The notes below the pieces were generated by a model. The model was given only the letters and a program-made list of their open reading frames with translations, made no database searches and had not been told where the DNA came from. Below, piece by piece: positions 49,817 through 61,684 of a stretch of 64,000 nt of DNA (position 1 is its first letter; the number at the start of each line of letters is the position of its first letter). The stretch comes from Ficedula albicollis (Eukaryota > Chordata > Aves > Passeriformes > Muscicapidae), in contig NC_021678.1 in the NCBI RefSeq assembly GCF_000247815.1, positions 5,619,026-5,683,025 on the forward strand, written 5' to 3'. Both the position numbers and the translations under genes were made by a program.

Positions 49817-52090
49817 AAAAATTTCTGGACATTCAGAAACCTAGGGGTACAGAAGTGATGGAGGCCTTACAAAACACGTCTCTCTGAGGCAGCCAGCTTC
49901 AGGAATCAAGCTGGAAGTGGGGGTGAAATTAAACCTGGGTATATCCGTACTACCCTGCATCCACTGTTTTTCTCTTTCTGTAGGACTCTGTATATTTCAG
50001 AAAAGCAGGGATTTAAAAGTTCGTGCTAAATTCTGTGGACCACTGTTATACAAGTTTCCTTATGGCTGAGGTAGAAATCCTTTGTGAGGAAAGTGTGCAG
50101 CTCTATTAGCACTACTGTGCAAGCTGCAGTTTGCAAATTCAGTGGGAGGTTTTGCTCATGCTAATTTGGGCTCAGTCATGCACCTCTTTTCCTCTTTTAC
50201 ATGCAAATAGCAGCTGTATCAGTCTCTGGGATGCCTGCTTGTTCCTTTGACTGAGATTCCAGTTCATACCTTCAACCAGTGCATTTGTATGTGGGCAGAG
50301 GTATAGTGCAGTGGTACAGTTGCTGACGAGGGAAGAGCTGTGATGGAGGTTGGAACGAGTTAGTGACATAGACGAGTCTTGAAATAAGACACTGAGATTT
50401 TTTGGTATGTTTTCATTTATTTTTTTAAAAAAACAAAACAGACAAAAAGTTGTGGGAGTGGAGAAGAGCAGATATCTACACAAAATTATAATCTATAATT
50501 CTACCCCCATAAAAAGGAATCTCTTGACTGCCAGAGAGATCCATTTCTTTCTTCTGACCTCCAAGGGTTCTGGCAGCAGCCATGAGGCTGGAGCTCATCA
50601 GCCACCAGCCTCTGTAGCTGGGATGGCTGTGGTCTGAGTGCAGGTGCTTGGATTCCTCATCGTGGTGCCCTGGTGCTGAGGGAGCTGGGCTGGTGAGCTG
50701 TACTGGTGCCATCTGCTGCAGGCATCATGCTCCAGAGGGTCCCTGGCCTTGCCAAGTCGCTGGCTGTCCTGTGCTCTGCTCTCCCAGGGTTTTACATGGT
50801 GGAGTGCATCACAGTTGCACTCCTGTGAGGAGGAGGAAGTTCATGGTACTTGCTTGGACCAGCAGGCAAATACTAGTATGATCTTATTTCTTCCTCTGTC
50901 TTCAACCTTCTCCTCTGTTTATGGTTATGGTTACCTGAACCTAGCCGTCACCTTCCTTTTCCTCTCCTGCTCCTGTTCAGGTGAAATAATTTCTGTTACA
51001 TCACTTCTGATGCTGTTGAACTTACTGAAGAAAGTTGGTATTTGCACTATGCAGGCTACGGAATTTAAGTGTTGTACAAGGACCAGTTTAAAAGGGTGTT
51101 TGATTTAAGGCGTAAGGTTTTCCAGAAGTTTGGAGTACAAAGATTCTTAAGAAGGTCAGCTCAAAAAAATATGATATCCCTGGAAGTTCTCAGTTAAATC
51201 TGTAGGCAGCTTGTCACAAGGGTTTACAGAAGATGACAGCTCACCTTTTGAAAAGCGTTTTCTCCCCCAAAAAGAGTTCCCTGATGTCAGTACCACAGTA
51301 GGACTCAGTGTATAGCCAGGATTCAGCTTACATTTGCTTCCATGTGTGTCCATGGACATCCTTGGGGGCTGTAAGATGATAACTGTGAAATATCTGTGCC
51401 TCTGACCTGCTTTATAATCTGCTTGATCATATCCCCTCTGTGTATGGGCAAGTGACAGAGGTGGGGTCAGGGATAGAAACACATGTACATGCTTTGGTCA
51501 TAGTAATGGCATCAAAGTGATGCCACCTTTATGTGGGGAAGGCCCTTAAACCCCTCTCTAGCCTCTCCATTGTTCAATGGGGAAACAAGGGTGTGACCTG
51601 TAAAGTTTCCACTGACTTAAGGCTTGAAAATGCTACATTAAGTGGGTAATATATTGTGATGCAATAGGATAAAATTCGGCTCTAGTCATGACTGCGGATT
51701 TTGCTATTGGTTTTGGAAGTAATTTAGGATTTCAGATGTAGAAATTAGTGGCAAATTCTATGAAATAATCTAGTTATTTCCTATCAAGCAGGGTCTTCAG
51801 CAACATGGCTATTCCAAAAAATGCTTTTCAAATTGAATGTCTTGAGCTATTGACCCCACAAAGAAATACATGCATACAATAGAATTACTTCCTGTCTATT
51901 TAACACTCAAGTTTAACAATGTGGCTGGGTCTGGTTATGTTGCTCCCCCCCAGAATGACAATTTATCCAAAGCAATTTGTTGCCTGGCCTAAATTTTGCA
52001 AAAATACCTGGTCTTTTAAAACCTTTTGAGAATGGGTGATATTTGCACCTGACATGTCTACAAGTAACTTAGATCAAGTTATTGATCAGT
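49817..52090. other. Unique non-coding DNA, nothing recognised
   Basis: No gene or mobile element recognised. The 119-codon plus frame at 50749-51108 starts at TTG and has no domain I know. A C(8) run occurs near 51945. Confidence 0.5.
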
Positions 52091-52188
52091 CCTGTACATG
52101 TTGCTTTCCAGTGGGAGGATGAGATGGAGAGGCCAATCCATTACTGCAGCCATCTACCACTGGAAAGCAATAGCACTAATGATACAGG
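52091..52188. other. Imperfect hairpin, 14-bp perfect core arms
   Basis: TTGCTTTCCAGTGG (52101-52114) is the exact reverse complement of CCACTGGAAAGCAA (52157-52170). Inside, AGATGG pairs with CCATCT. Outside, CCTGTA (52091-52096) pairs with TACAGG (52183-52188) across an unequal bulge. The fold is about 98 nt long, the size of a microRNA precursor or of a decayed inverted-repeat element. No known miRNA is recognised. Confidence 0.65.
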
Positions 52189-52299
52189 TTTTCAATAGCT
52201 GATTTATATTATCCTGCAGTCAACAAGAACTCATGATTTTGTCACTGTACTATTTAAAGGAATGCTCCCAAATGCTGACATGCCCCAAATCAGACCCAC

Positions 52300-52322
52300 T
52301 GTAACACAGCTGCTGTGTTACA
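52300..52322. other. Perfect 11-bp inverted repeat with 1-nt spacer
   Basis: TGTAACACAGC, a single T, then GCTGTGTTACA. It is a near-perfect palindrome of 23 nt. An AATAAA signal follows closely (about 52340). Function unknown. Confidence 0.8.
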
Positions 52323-52382
52323 AGCTGGCAAAAACTCAATAAAACCCCACCAGTCCATCCAGAGTATGGTCTGGACAAGCCC

Positions 52383-52399
52383 GTTGCTTACTAAGCAAC
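52383..52399. other. Perfect 8-bp inverted repeat with 1-nt spacer
   Basis: GTTGCTTA, C, TAAGCAAC. It loosely resembles an RFX X-box, but the half-site spacing (5 nt between GTTGCT and AGCAAC) is longer than usual, so I do not call it one. Confidence 0.7.
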
Positions 52400-54317
52400 A
52401 GATCTTAATGAGTCCCTGGTTCGTATGAGGCTCATTCTAGGGAGTGATTCCTGTTAAGCTTTGCTTTAGTTCCACCAGCTGCTGCCTGGCATACCCAGAG
52501 GGGAAGATGGAGTTTCAGTTCTTTCTCTGGGCAAATATTGTACTTAGAATCTCAGTGACCAACTGCTAGTTTGGTGGTGTTTAATGAGAAATATTTGTCA
52601 GTGGCTGTAAATGAGAGGCTGGTTCCCCTCTTCTTCCTTCTAGTGATATGAGTACACTGGGCAGCACAGAGGAATTGTGTGCAGAATCCAGCATGGAGCA
52701 GAACTCCTGAGGGAGAAAGGCAGCAGCAGCAGCAGCGAGGAGCTGAGTTTGCTGGAGAAAGCTTTTGATGAGCCATGCAAGAGCTGGCTTGGGCAGTCAG
52801 TGGGCACAGCCCCATCCTCTCTTTGGATCATGTTTGAACATGGCAACAGTCACATTAGCCTGGTGAGGCTGGGGTCTTGTTTTGGAAGTTCCTAGCAACA
52901 CAGGCATGAAAGGAAGGCTGTGTGCAGAGCAGCTGGGCACTGGGACAGGGGAATGGGGATGTGTGGAGCTCTGCATACGCAGGTGGGCTGACCTGCAAGG
53001 ACAAGCACTCTGCTTTTGGACTTGTACACACCCTGTTTTCACACAAACATTTCATGTAGATTTGTAGAATGCAATAGCTACCTATTTTACACAGTCACAG
53101 TCTAGTGACTGAAGGATCCACTAATTAAGAAGCCTCTAATTAGGATTTTAAATGATAAACTGTAATGGCTCTTGTGCAGCTGGTGTAAACTATAGAGTAA
53201 ATTATATCCGGTTGAAAGAGGCCTTAATTATGTAATTATATAACATACTCTAGAGACTTAGAAAGATAAAATAATTTTTAGTATCTGCAATTAAAAAAAA
53301 AAGGGAGTAACAATAGAGCTCTTAAACCAATGAAAACAAGGAAATTCAAAGTTAATCTGAAAAGCTGTTCTGATACTTTCTTTTATTCTCATGCTGTTCT
53401 AATTTTTGGAGAATTGTTTTTGTTCTTTTTTCGTGATGGATGAGATAAATAAGTATTGTCAACCAGCAGTTTATGTCCTCTGCTTTCGTTTTTTTTTTTG
53501 CTTTATAGGTCCATGTGCAACATTAATGACACTCAGCAAACTTTCTGGGGCTTCACTTTTGCAGATATCCCTAGCAAGAACACACTTACCAGCCAGCTTA
53601 TCTCCCTGTATTTTGATTTGCAGAATGGTTTGTTATTACTTTTCTGAAGTCAACAGGACCTCAAATTTGGCCCTTGGAGACCATTTTTAGGCCACACCTA
53701 GCATGCATGTTGTTGGTGCAATGTTGGCAGCCATTCTCCATACTGGACTTACCCAAGTGGAGAAATGGGTTGGATGTATCTGGGACAATTCAGCTAAGTG
53801 GAGATTGCACTCTGGGCTTCTTTTTTCCAGAAAAAAAAGCTTTGTTCATCTGCTGCCAGTTCCTTTAGTTTCTTCAATTACTGCTGCTCAGGACAAAGGT
53901 TGTGCTTTTTGTGTCTGTGAGCTGCAACCCCATAGTAGATACAGACTGTGATGTGGAGAGAGCTTAGTTCCTATACCTCTTCTTAGGGACTGGCTTTCAC
54001 CGCTGTAGGACCAAGCACCCCATGACAGCCAAACGAGTAGTGCCTTTTTTGCTTATTCCAGCCACATTCAAGTATTTTTATCTGGAAATGTGACAGTGAG
54101 GGAAATAAGGAATACAGATCTCGTAGTAAATTTTTATGGCTGATTAATTAGCCGAAAGGGTATTAAATTGTGCTAATGTAGTTTGCCTCTCCGATGCTGT
54201 CTTTTGACTTCAATGGAATTAAATACATGCTTAAAGTTAACTACATGCTTAAGTGCTGTGGTGAATCTGGACCTAGGGCGTTAATTAGAACTTGGCTCAG
54301 ATTTGCTTTCAAGGCTT
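52400..54317. other. Unique non-coding DNA, nothing recognised
   Basis: No gene or mobile element recognised. Frames reach 94 codons, with none supported. A T(9-10) run lies near 53490 and an A run near 53294. Confidence 0.5.
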
Positions 54318-55088
<771 letters not shown>

Positions 55089-57912
55089 ACTCAGCGCTCA
55101 GCAGTTTAATTGGTATGCAGATGTTCCCCTTTATTGCTGGCAGAGGCCTCTGTCACTGCTCTGAAGGTACTCAGACTTCAAGGCTGGTACAGTGGGCAGG
55201 AAGAAACCCCTCCTGAGGGCTTTCAAGCTTTGTGGGAAATAATGATATATGAGACAGGGATTCCTTTGGAACCTGAAGGGAACATGACAGACAGAATAAT
55301 ATGGGAGGAAAACATTGTCTTTACAATTGAGACTGATGTTCTCATCTTGTCTCCTTGTTATTGTTACCAACCAAGACTGAGATGAGCTTTCTTATGAAGA
55401 ACTTCATTTTGTGGCAGGTTCTGTATGTTGGGCACACTGCACTCAGTGGTAGCTTTCCATCCAAAGCACAGATACTGACAGGCTCTGAAGAACCCTTTGA
55501 GGTGGTGGTTTAGCTTAAAACCTAAAATTCCTTCCAGCATTGAGATGCGTTTTGTCAGGAATGACAGTTGCAATTTGATAATCTTTTACTGCTTTGCCTG
55601 CCTATGTGAAGAGTTGTTGGGCACAGGAGTGTCAGCTTTATGAATCAGATTTTCTCACACTTTATTAATTTCACTTTCCAGTGGTTAGTGCATGTTTACA
55701 AGAGACAATTGATTTGTACAGATCTGTGTAGGATGGAGCAAAGCTAGAACTAAAGCAGGAATGCAAGTTGACAGCATGCAATAGCTCTAATTGACAGACA
55801 CCAAAGGCACTGGTATTTAAAGGTATTTAAAGCAACATCTCTGATGTTTAGGTTAAAAATGACCCTCAGTTTGTCCTTGGGTTGCCACATCCAAAAAGAA
55901 ATGTCTTTATGTATACTCACTTCAAATGGATTAGCCAAAATATCAAGTGCTCATTTTCTATACTTTTATTTTCAAGTTAGATGATTCAAACGGCCCTTGT
56001 GTAGGGTACTGGAAGATGGCTGTTTCTTAACTCCTCCAGAGTAAAAGCTGTCTTTCAGGGGATGCTTTGCACATGTGAGATTTATGTCAGTATTTTTTGG
56101 CACCCACAGTTTGCATTCCAGCTAATGGGAGGTAGAAGGACTCATATACCTACTGCGTGTTGTGGGTGCAAAAATGCAAATAGAAATTACACTCAGTGTG
56201 GAAAGGGATAGGAAAATGTACCTTCTTGGATGTGAGTAGGGCAGGTTAGGAAACATCATCTTCCTTTTACAATTGTCTGCTACTCTTTACATTTTTGGAG
56301 AACTGGGATCTTGCTGTTAATCTTACAAAAATAGATGCTGTGGTAAAGCCTCCGGCATGAATAAAATTGGATGTTAATCTTAAAGCAGATTTTTTTACAG
56401 CTATGCACTCAGAGCAGTGAATCCAAATGATTTTGGAAACTGTGGGTTTTACTTATTTAGATCAAATATGGGGGAAAAGGTCAGTGGCACAGGTACATAT
56501 TGTAACATTTGGGGCTCAAATCAAAGCTGAGCAGATAAGCACAGCAAACCTTAGACATCTCTGACTTGACTCAAATAATAGGCAAAGCTGAAAAAAGCCT
56601 ACTGACGAGGAGTGGGTGTTGGTGGGTGACTTGCTGCAGTTTTAGAGCTGTTAAGTGTAGGTTTTTTAGCGTTTTCATTATTTAAAAGTGGAGTGGTAGT
56701 TTCTCCACTCCTTCTTAAAAGTTACTAATTTACTCTGAAATACAGGGTAAGCCACAATGATTTAACAAATTTGTAATATGCTTTAGAGTGAATTTAAGTA
56801 AGATATCCTCCTTCTCTCTAAGTTTCCCACTGTCTCACTTCTGCCCTCACTCCTTTCTCTGTATACAACTGCACCAAAATGCAAAGCAAGGGTTGCCCCA
56901 TGCATGACTTCCATCTATATCCTGTATCAGCTGGAGTACCTGGATTGCTGTGACCACTGGTGCTCATGCAGGCTTGCCTCATTGCCAGAGATCAGAAAGA
57001 CTGACAGTAACAGGATGAGCTAGCTACATTTGGATGTTGGGAATAGCAACTCAGACTGTGGAGTGGTTCAAAAGCTGCTGCTCTGCAGGTTCTACTTCAG
57101 GTGGACAGCCCTTTCTTGGAGGAGCCCCGACATACAGAGCCTGCCTTTTGCTTAATGCACGCAAAGTGCCTAGTGGAGCATGGCCAAGGACTGAAATGAA
57201 GGTCCCTAGGATATTCCTGGGATACAGACAGTATTAATTAATCTGTGGTCTTCTGTGTCTGATTCAGGGAAAGCAGCTGTGTTCTTGAGGGGCTGTCCAA
57301 GAAGGTAGGCAGCCTGCAGGGATGGAAGGTGCTCAGGACATTTTCTTCTGTTGTCAAGCTGAAAGGGTCTCGGCTGTGTCATGCCCACAGCTGTGCTGAG
57401 TAGCCATGCCTATCCCAGGATGCTTCAGCTGCAGGCCTTTTGCATGGATGATATTTAAATCTGACGGAGCCTTGCTGAGTAGGAGTTGGTCCTGCATTTA
57501 CTCAGAGAGATGACTAGTAGTTTGTGGTAAGGAATTGGGACCTGGGGCTGAAGCCACAACCTTCAGAACCAAACCATCAAATTTACACTGCTGCCAAGGC
57601 CTGCCCTGATGAAAGTCTGTCATCACACAGCTTTTGCACTTCTGTCTGCCCTAGTCAATATTGGTGGAGGGAAGAATCTGTTTTGTTCAATATAGCAATG
57701 ATGTCTAGCTCAGTTTAAAATTATTAGCTGCTGCTGATTTATTGCTATTCAGTGCATCTGTGGATTTGTTTAGTATCAATAATCAAGGGTAGAAATACTT
57801 GAATAGAAAGCTAGATGGAAATGCTGATTTTCTGGAGCACTCCATGATTTCTTTTGCTCTTCTTTGTTTCCCTGTTCTAGGAGGTGTGAAGAGCACTTGC
57901 CCATTTGTAACT
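55089..57912. other. Unique non-coding DNA, nothing recognised
   Basis: AT-rich sequence. A 10-bp doublet 'ggtatttaaa' occurs twice at about 55811-55831. Frames stay below 92 codons. Confidence 0.5.
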
Positions 57913-57917
57913 GAAAC

Positions 57918-58029
57918 TTGTGACACGTGGAGTCTTTGTATCTAAATAGACTGTCCGTAGGGACAAGGCTCGAAGTTGTGACAGGTGGAGTCTTTGTATC
58001 TAAATAGACTGTCCGTAGGGACAAGGCTC
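57918..58029. repeat. 58-bp tandem duplication of the LTR terminus
   Basis: 'ttgtgaca[c/g]gtggagtctt' begins units at 57918 and 57976, both ending 'gggacaaggctc'. One substitution separates the copies. It lies at the 3' end (U5) of the minus-strand LTR and so arose in or after that insertion. Confidence 0.92.
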
Positions 58030-58656
58030 AATCAGCCAGTATAAGTTAAAAGTTCCTGTTGCATTTATTGTAAGGGTAAGAAACAGAGAGTCTTACAAAG
58101 AGTTGCTCTCGGCAGCCCAGAGTAAAACTGCAAGTGAGTTAGAGCAATGAGGTAAGAGAAGAAAGAAGAGGGAGAAGAGTAGGAAAGAAGGAGATGCAAG
58201 AGAAGAGAGGGGGAGGGGAAGAGGGCAGAGAGGGAGCAAAAGAGAGGAACAAAAAAGAGAGCAATTTCCCGTTTACAATACTTTAAATCTTTTTCTGTCA
58301 TGAATATTCTAATTCCCACTTAACCAATCTAATACAAGATACAAATACTATAGAATTTACATACAACCTATAGGAACCATGATATTGGCATAGTGTGTTA
58401 CATTTTAAACTCTAAAAACTACCCTTTGTACCCTGGGGGGGATGAGTCAGACCCTCGTGCCCACTATCAGGCAGAGGGCATTGTTTAATCAAGGGGGATT
58501 AGCCCGAGCCGGCTATCCCATTGTCTCGTGGTTATTTAGTAACTCTGGTTTGGTATCTCAAAAGTGGCTTTCATTTCCATCACATTTATGGTTTCTATAT
58601 TCTCAGAATCTGAGCATTCATATTTGTGGGGTTCATCTTTTCCATTCTCCCCAACA
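57919..58656 (-). mobile_element. Solo LTR (738 bp), minus strand, with duplicated terminus
   Basis: The plus strand runs from TGTGACACGTGG to TTCTCCCCAACA. Flanks are GAAACT (57913-57918) and TAAACT (58657-58662), a 6-bp target-site duplication with one mismatch. On the minus strand the LTR begins TGTTGGGGAGAATGG, contains a long C/T-rich tract, a TATA-like ATTTAAAG, an AATAAA signal (plus TTTATT at 58064-58069) and ends in ACA. Its last ~58 bp are duplicated in tandem. There is no adjacent gag, pol or env. Class II affinity is inferred from the duplication length. Confidence 0.85.
58149..58262. repeat. Polypurine tract inside LTR
   Basis: About 110 bp almost entirely A and G on the plus strand (C/T on the LTR sense strand), made of GAGA/AGAA/GGGA words. 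Such mirror-like purine tracts can adopt triplex structure and can also act as polypyrimidine-rich untranslated sequence in the LTR transcript. Confidence 0.75.
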
Positions 58657-58662
58657 TAAACT

Positions 58663-59855
58663 ATTCAAGATGCATGGGCCTGAAAGGTTTCTAGTGACTG
58701 GCGATAACTATAATTACCAGCCTTGGAAAGTTCCTTTTTGAAAGAATGGTTTAATGGATTTGGATTATTTGCCTCAGAAAGGTGAGGAGTAAGAAGGTTC
58801 ATTGGTACAAGGAGAGATGGTAAGTTTGTGTACTCAGCTTCTATTTGGAAGAGTATTATGATATGAAACCTTTCTTTTTCCAGAGGCTTGAGCCAATTGC
58901 CTTTAATCTGTGACCTTACAGAATGGGTAAGTGCAGCTGTATTGTGCTGGGTAGATGTCACCCTCAGGGATTTGTGCATGGATCTTTCCTTGTCCTGAAC
59001 TGGAGAAGGGCAAGAGTTTGTTCACTTTCACTTTCTGTCACTGAGAAATATGACTGCTGTTCTACATAAGCTATAATTTCTTCCCAAGTAAACGATGACT
59101 AAAGAAGGGCTGAACTGAGTATAGATAATCTTATATTTACTTGAGATGAATGTAGCTCATGACTCTTACTTTAGCACCAATCTGGAACGCTGCTGTGAGA
59201 AGATTTGCGTCTGCCTCTTCCCCACCTTTTCATTCTGGCATTTATGCACTCACTGCACTGGTAGTGCACATTCTTGCAGTGGTACTTGGAAGTTCAGTGA
59301 AGCCCAAGTGTCTGAAAGGTAAGTAGGTAAAAGGTAGATACTTTGAAAGCCAAACCTATTCCTTCTGTGTGCTTCACAATCTTATTTTAGTTCTTAAATA
59401 TGGTTTCACTCTTCTGATACTAAGAGTCAGCACTGATTTCAGTATGTGAATCATCAGGAGAGTTATTAACTCTTTTCTAGTTGCATGGTCCTTTGTCGCA
59501 GCATTGAAAATATCTAACTTCAACCATGTGTTTTTAGATGAGATACTTACAGGAAGCCTTTTCTGTGATTATAGAAGAGCAGATTTAATCTGGAAGTCAT
59601 TGAGAGAAACCAATAAAGAACTTCCTTGATGTGATTTTTGGAGTTACTTGCTGGAATTTAATTGCATGTTTTTGAGTATTAAGCATAAGGGCACTTGAAA
59701 GCTCAAAGAAGCTTAAATGTGCATGACAATGAAAATTTTATTGGTATTTATAGGTCAGTTGATAACGTAAACATATTAAAGTGATATGAAATATCTCGAT
59801 TTCATGGATAGTGCCTTACTCTATATAGTTTGTTGTAATAACATTATCTTTGATA
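58663..59855. other. Unique non-coding DNA between two solo LTRs
   Basis: About 1.2 kb with no retroviral coding sequence. The two flanking LTRs differ in length and sequence and each has its own target-site duplication, so they are separate insertions and not the ends of one provirus. A 104-codon minus frame (58665-58979) is unrecognised. Confidence 0.55.
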
Positions 59856-59861
59856 TACACT

Positions 59862-60230
59862 TGTGGGAAAGATTATGGAGCAGCAGAGAACACAGCAACA
59901 AGACACTCTCTTGCTTGGTGCAGGAAAGAGCAAGAAAGAGCAATTTATTAAAGGAAACCATTGCCTTAAATAAGGCAGTTTGTGCAAAACAAAATACAAA
60001 CGAATCATTGGTCCGAGAAGGCGACACCTCTTGTCCCTGGCTTTCTCAGGGATCCAGCAGGTGTTTATCTCTGTTATGATTCTTTCTTTTGTGTTTACAG
60101 TAAAGAAGGAACCTCTAGCTTGGGAAAAATCCTTGCTGAGGCTGAGAAAGTTTCATGGCTTGAGAAAAATACTGAGACCTTGAGAAAAAAGGCCTGGCAG
60201 ATTTTGCCTAGGCCTTCAGCAGTGTCCACA
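59862..60230 (-). mobile_element. Solo LTR (369 bp), minus strand, exact 6-bp TSD
   Basis: The plus strand runs from TGTGGGAAAGATTATGG to CAGTGTCCACA, flanked on both sides by TACACT (59856-59861 and 60231-60236), an exact 6-bp target-site duplication. On the minus strand it begins TGTGGACACTGC, has a TATA-like CTTATTTAAG (59965-59974), an AATAAA signal (plus TTTATT at 59944-59949) about 20 bp later, and ends CTTTCCCACA. This is a compact, complete U3-R-U5 layout. No internal retroviral sequence adjoins it. The intact duplication suggests a fairly young insertion. Confidence 0.9.
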
Positions 60231-60236
60231 TACACT

Positions 60237-61496
60237 GATGATAAGTTAACTTTATAAAATTTTTTTTAATGATCCCGTTGCCCTGGAATGCTATGTCAAA
60301 AGTATGTTTATTACAAAACATATACAGTGTTATCTCTAAGACAGCAACCTAAGCCTAGAAAGCACATTTGGAAAAAACATGCCAAGCAGAGATAGGGGTT
60401 TTGTTTTTGTTGGTTTTTTGGTTTTTTTTTTCCTTTTGTTAGACTTTCTGGGAACATTCATTAGGAGTTGGAGATGTGGTCTTTCAACTAAATTTCTTTC
60501 ACCCAGATTATATGCAAAATGCAGGATTCTTCAAGAATAAAGTCATATGCCACAAGTATGATATTAGCATTTATTTTAATAAAAATAACTTTAGAATTAC
60601 CTTGTTTGGTGAATTGCCTTCCTTGTCATTCATCACTGTGTAACATCTTTGTAGAATGACAGTAACTAGAAGGAAGGAAAATACTGGACAGTGTTTCTTG
60701 GAACTGGGGTTGGCAGAGGCCTGACTTTCTGGAAAAGAAATGCTGATTTTCATTCTTTATTTTGTCTTGGCCTTTTTATGCTGCTGTGTACTGGAAGAAA
60801 AGAATAAAAGTGAGCACTAGATGAGCTGTGAGCTCCCTTTGGACCAGACTTTGGGAGTCTCTACTCTGACATGTATTTTGGGGTTACTTTATCCTGGGGG
60901 ACTTTGTTCACAACATCTCAGAACATATTCTTCCAATAAGATTTCACATAGTTTGATAAATGTTTGGATAAATTTCATACCATCTTGTCAAAGCAGACAA
61001 TAGTTCTTTCTTGAGGAACTGAACTATAGTGAAATGCTCATTTATGTTTGTGGAATAATAATTAAGAATACAAGATCCAAATCAGTATTTGTTATTCTGT
61101 TGCAGGAGTAGGCTGAATCAAGCCTCTGTCAAGAACCACTGCTGAAATACTGAATTAACATACCCAAGACCAGCACACCAGGAGGATAGCCTTCTGCCAA
61201 GAATAGTGTGAAGATTTACCTTGCTTTTGGACAGACACAGTGCATCCTCAGAAGGCAGAGACGTTGCTGCTCTCTGAGCACTGCATGCGCTGTGTTCATG
61301 ACTGATGGAAATAATGCCCAGTTTTGGGGGAGCCTGGTGGTACGGGAGACAGTCACAGCAACTCTAATAGGGTGGCTTATCACTTTCTTGTAGAGCCAGG
61401 TACAGCTTCTGTTCTCTTTTGCACTTCCAAGTCTGGTATAATATTAATTAGATTGTCATTAGGTTTCATTAGTGAAGCTCCATAAATAAAAAAACA
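60237..61496. other. Unique non-coding DNA, T/G-rich patch
   Basis: No gene or element recognised. A T-rich, G-interrupted low-complexity patch lies at about 60398-60438. Confidence 0.5.
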
Positions 61497-61684
61497 GGAA
61501 AGGTTCTATAGTTGTGCTAAAACTTGGTATGAGATTTATACAAAGGGGGTGAACAGAGATCAGTAGCCATGAAACACTGCTTTTCACAAAAAAAAGGAAA
61601 GGTTCTATAGTCGTGCTAAAACTTGGTATGAGATTTATACAAAGGGGGTGAACAGAGATCAGTAGCCATGAAACACTGCTTTTC
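61497..61684. repeat. Tandem duplication, 99-bp unit, 2 copies
   Basis: Units begin 'ggaaaggttctatag' at 61497 and 61596 and end 'gaaacactgcttttc'. One substitution is visible ('gttgtgc' versus 'gtcgtgc'). An A run precedes each unit. Confidence 0.93.

Noticed and set aside
50749..51108. 119-codon plus-strand frame with hydrophobic stretch
   Set aside because: It begins at TTG. The hydrophobic part is a chance result of T-rich sequence, and no gene context was seen.
52383..52399. Possible RFX X-box
   Set aside because: The half-sites are separated by 5 nt, longer than the usual 0-3, so it is kept only as a palindrome.
57919..60230. A single provirus bounded by the two minus-strand LTRs
   Set aside because: The two LTRs differ in length and sequence, each has its own target-site duplication, and no retroviral coding sequence lies between them.
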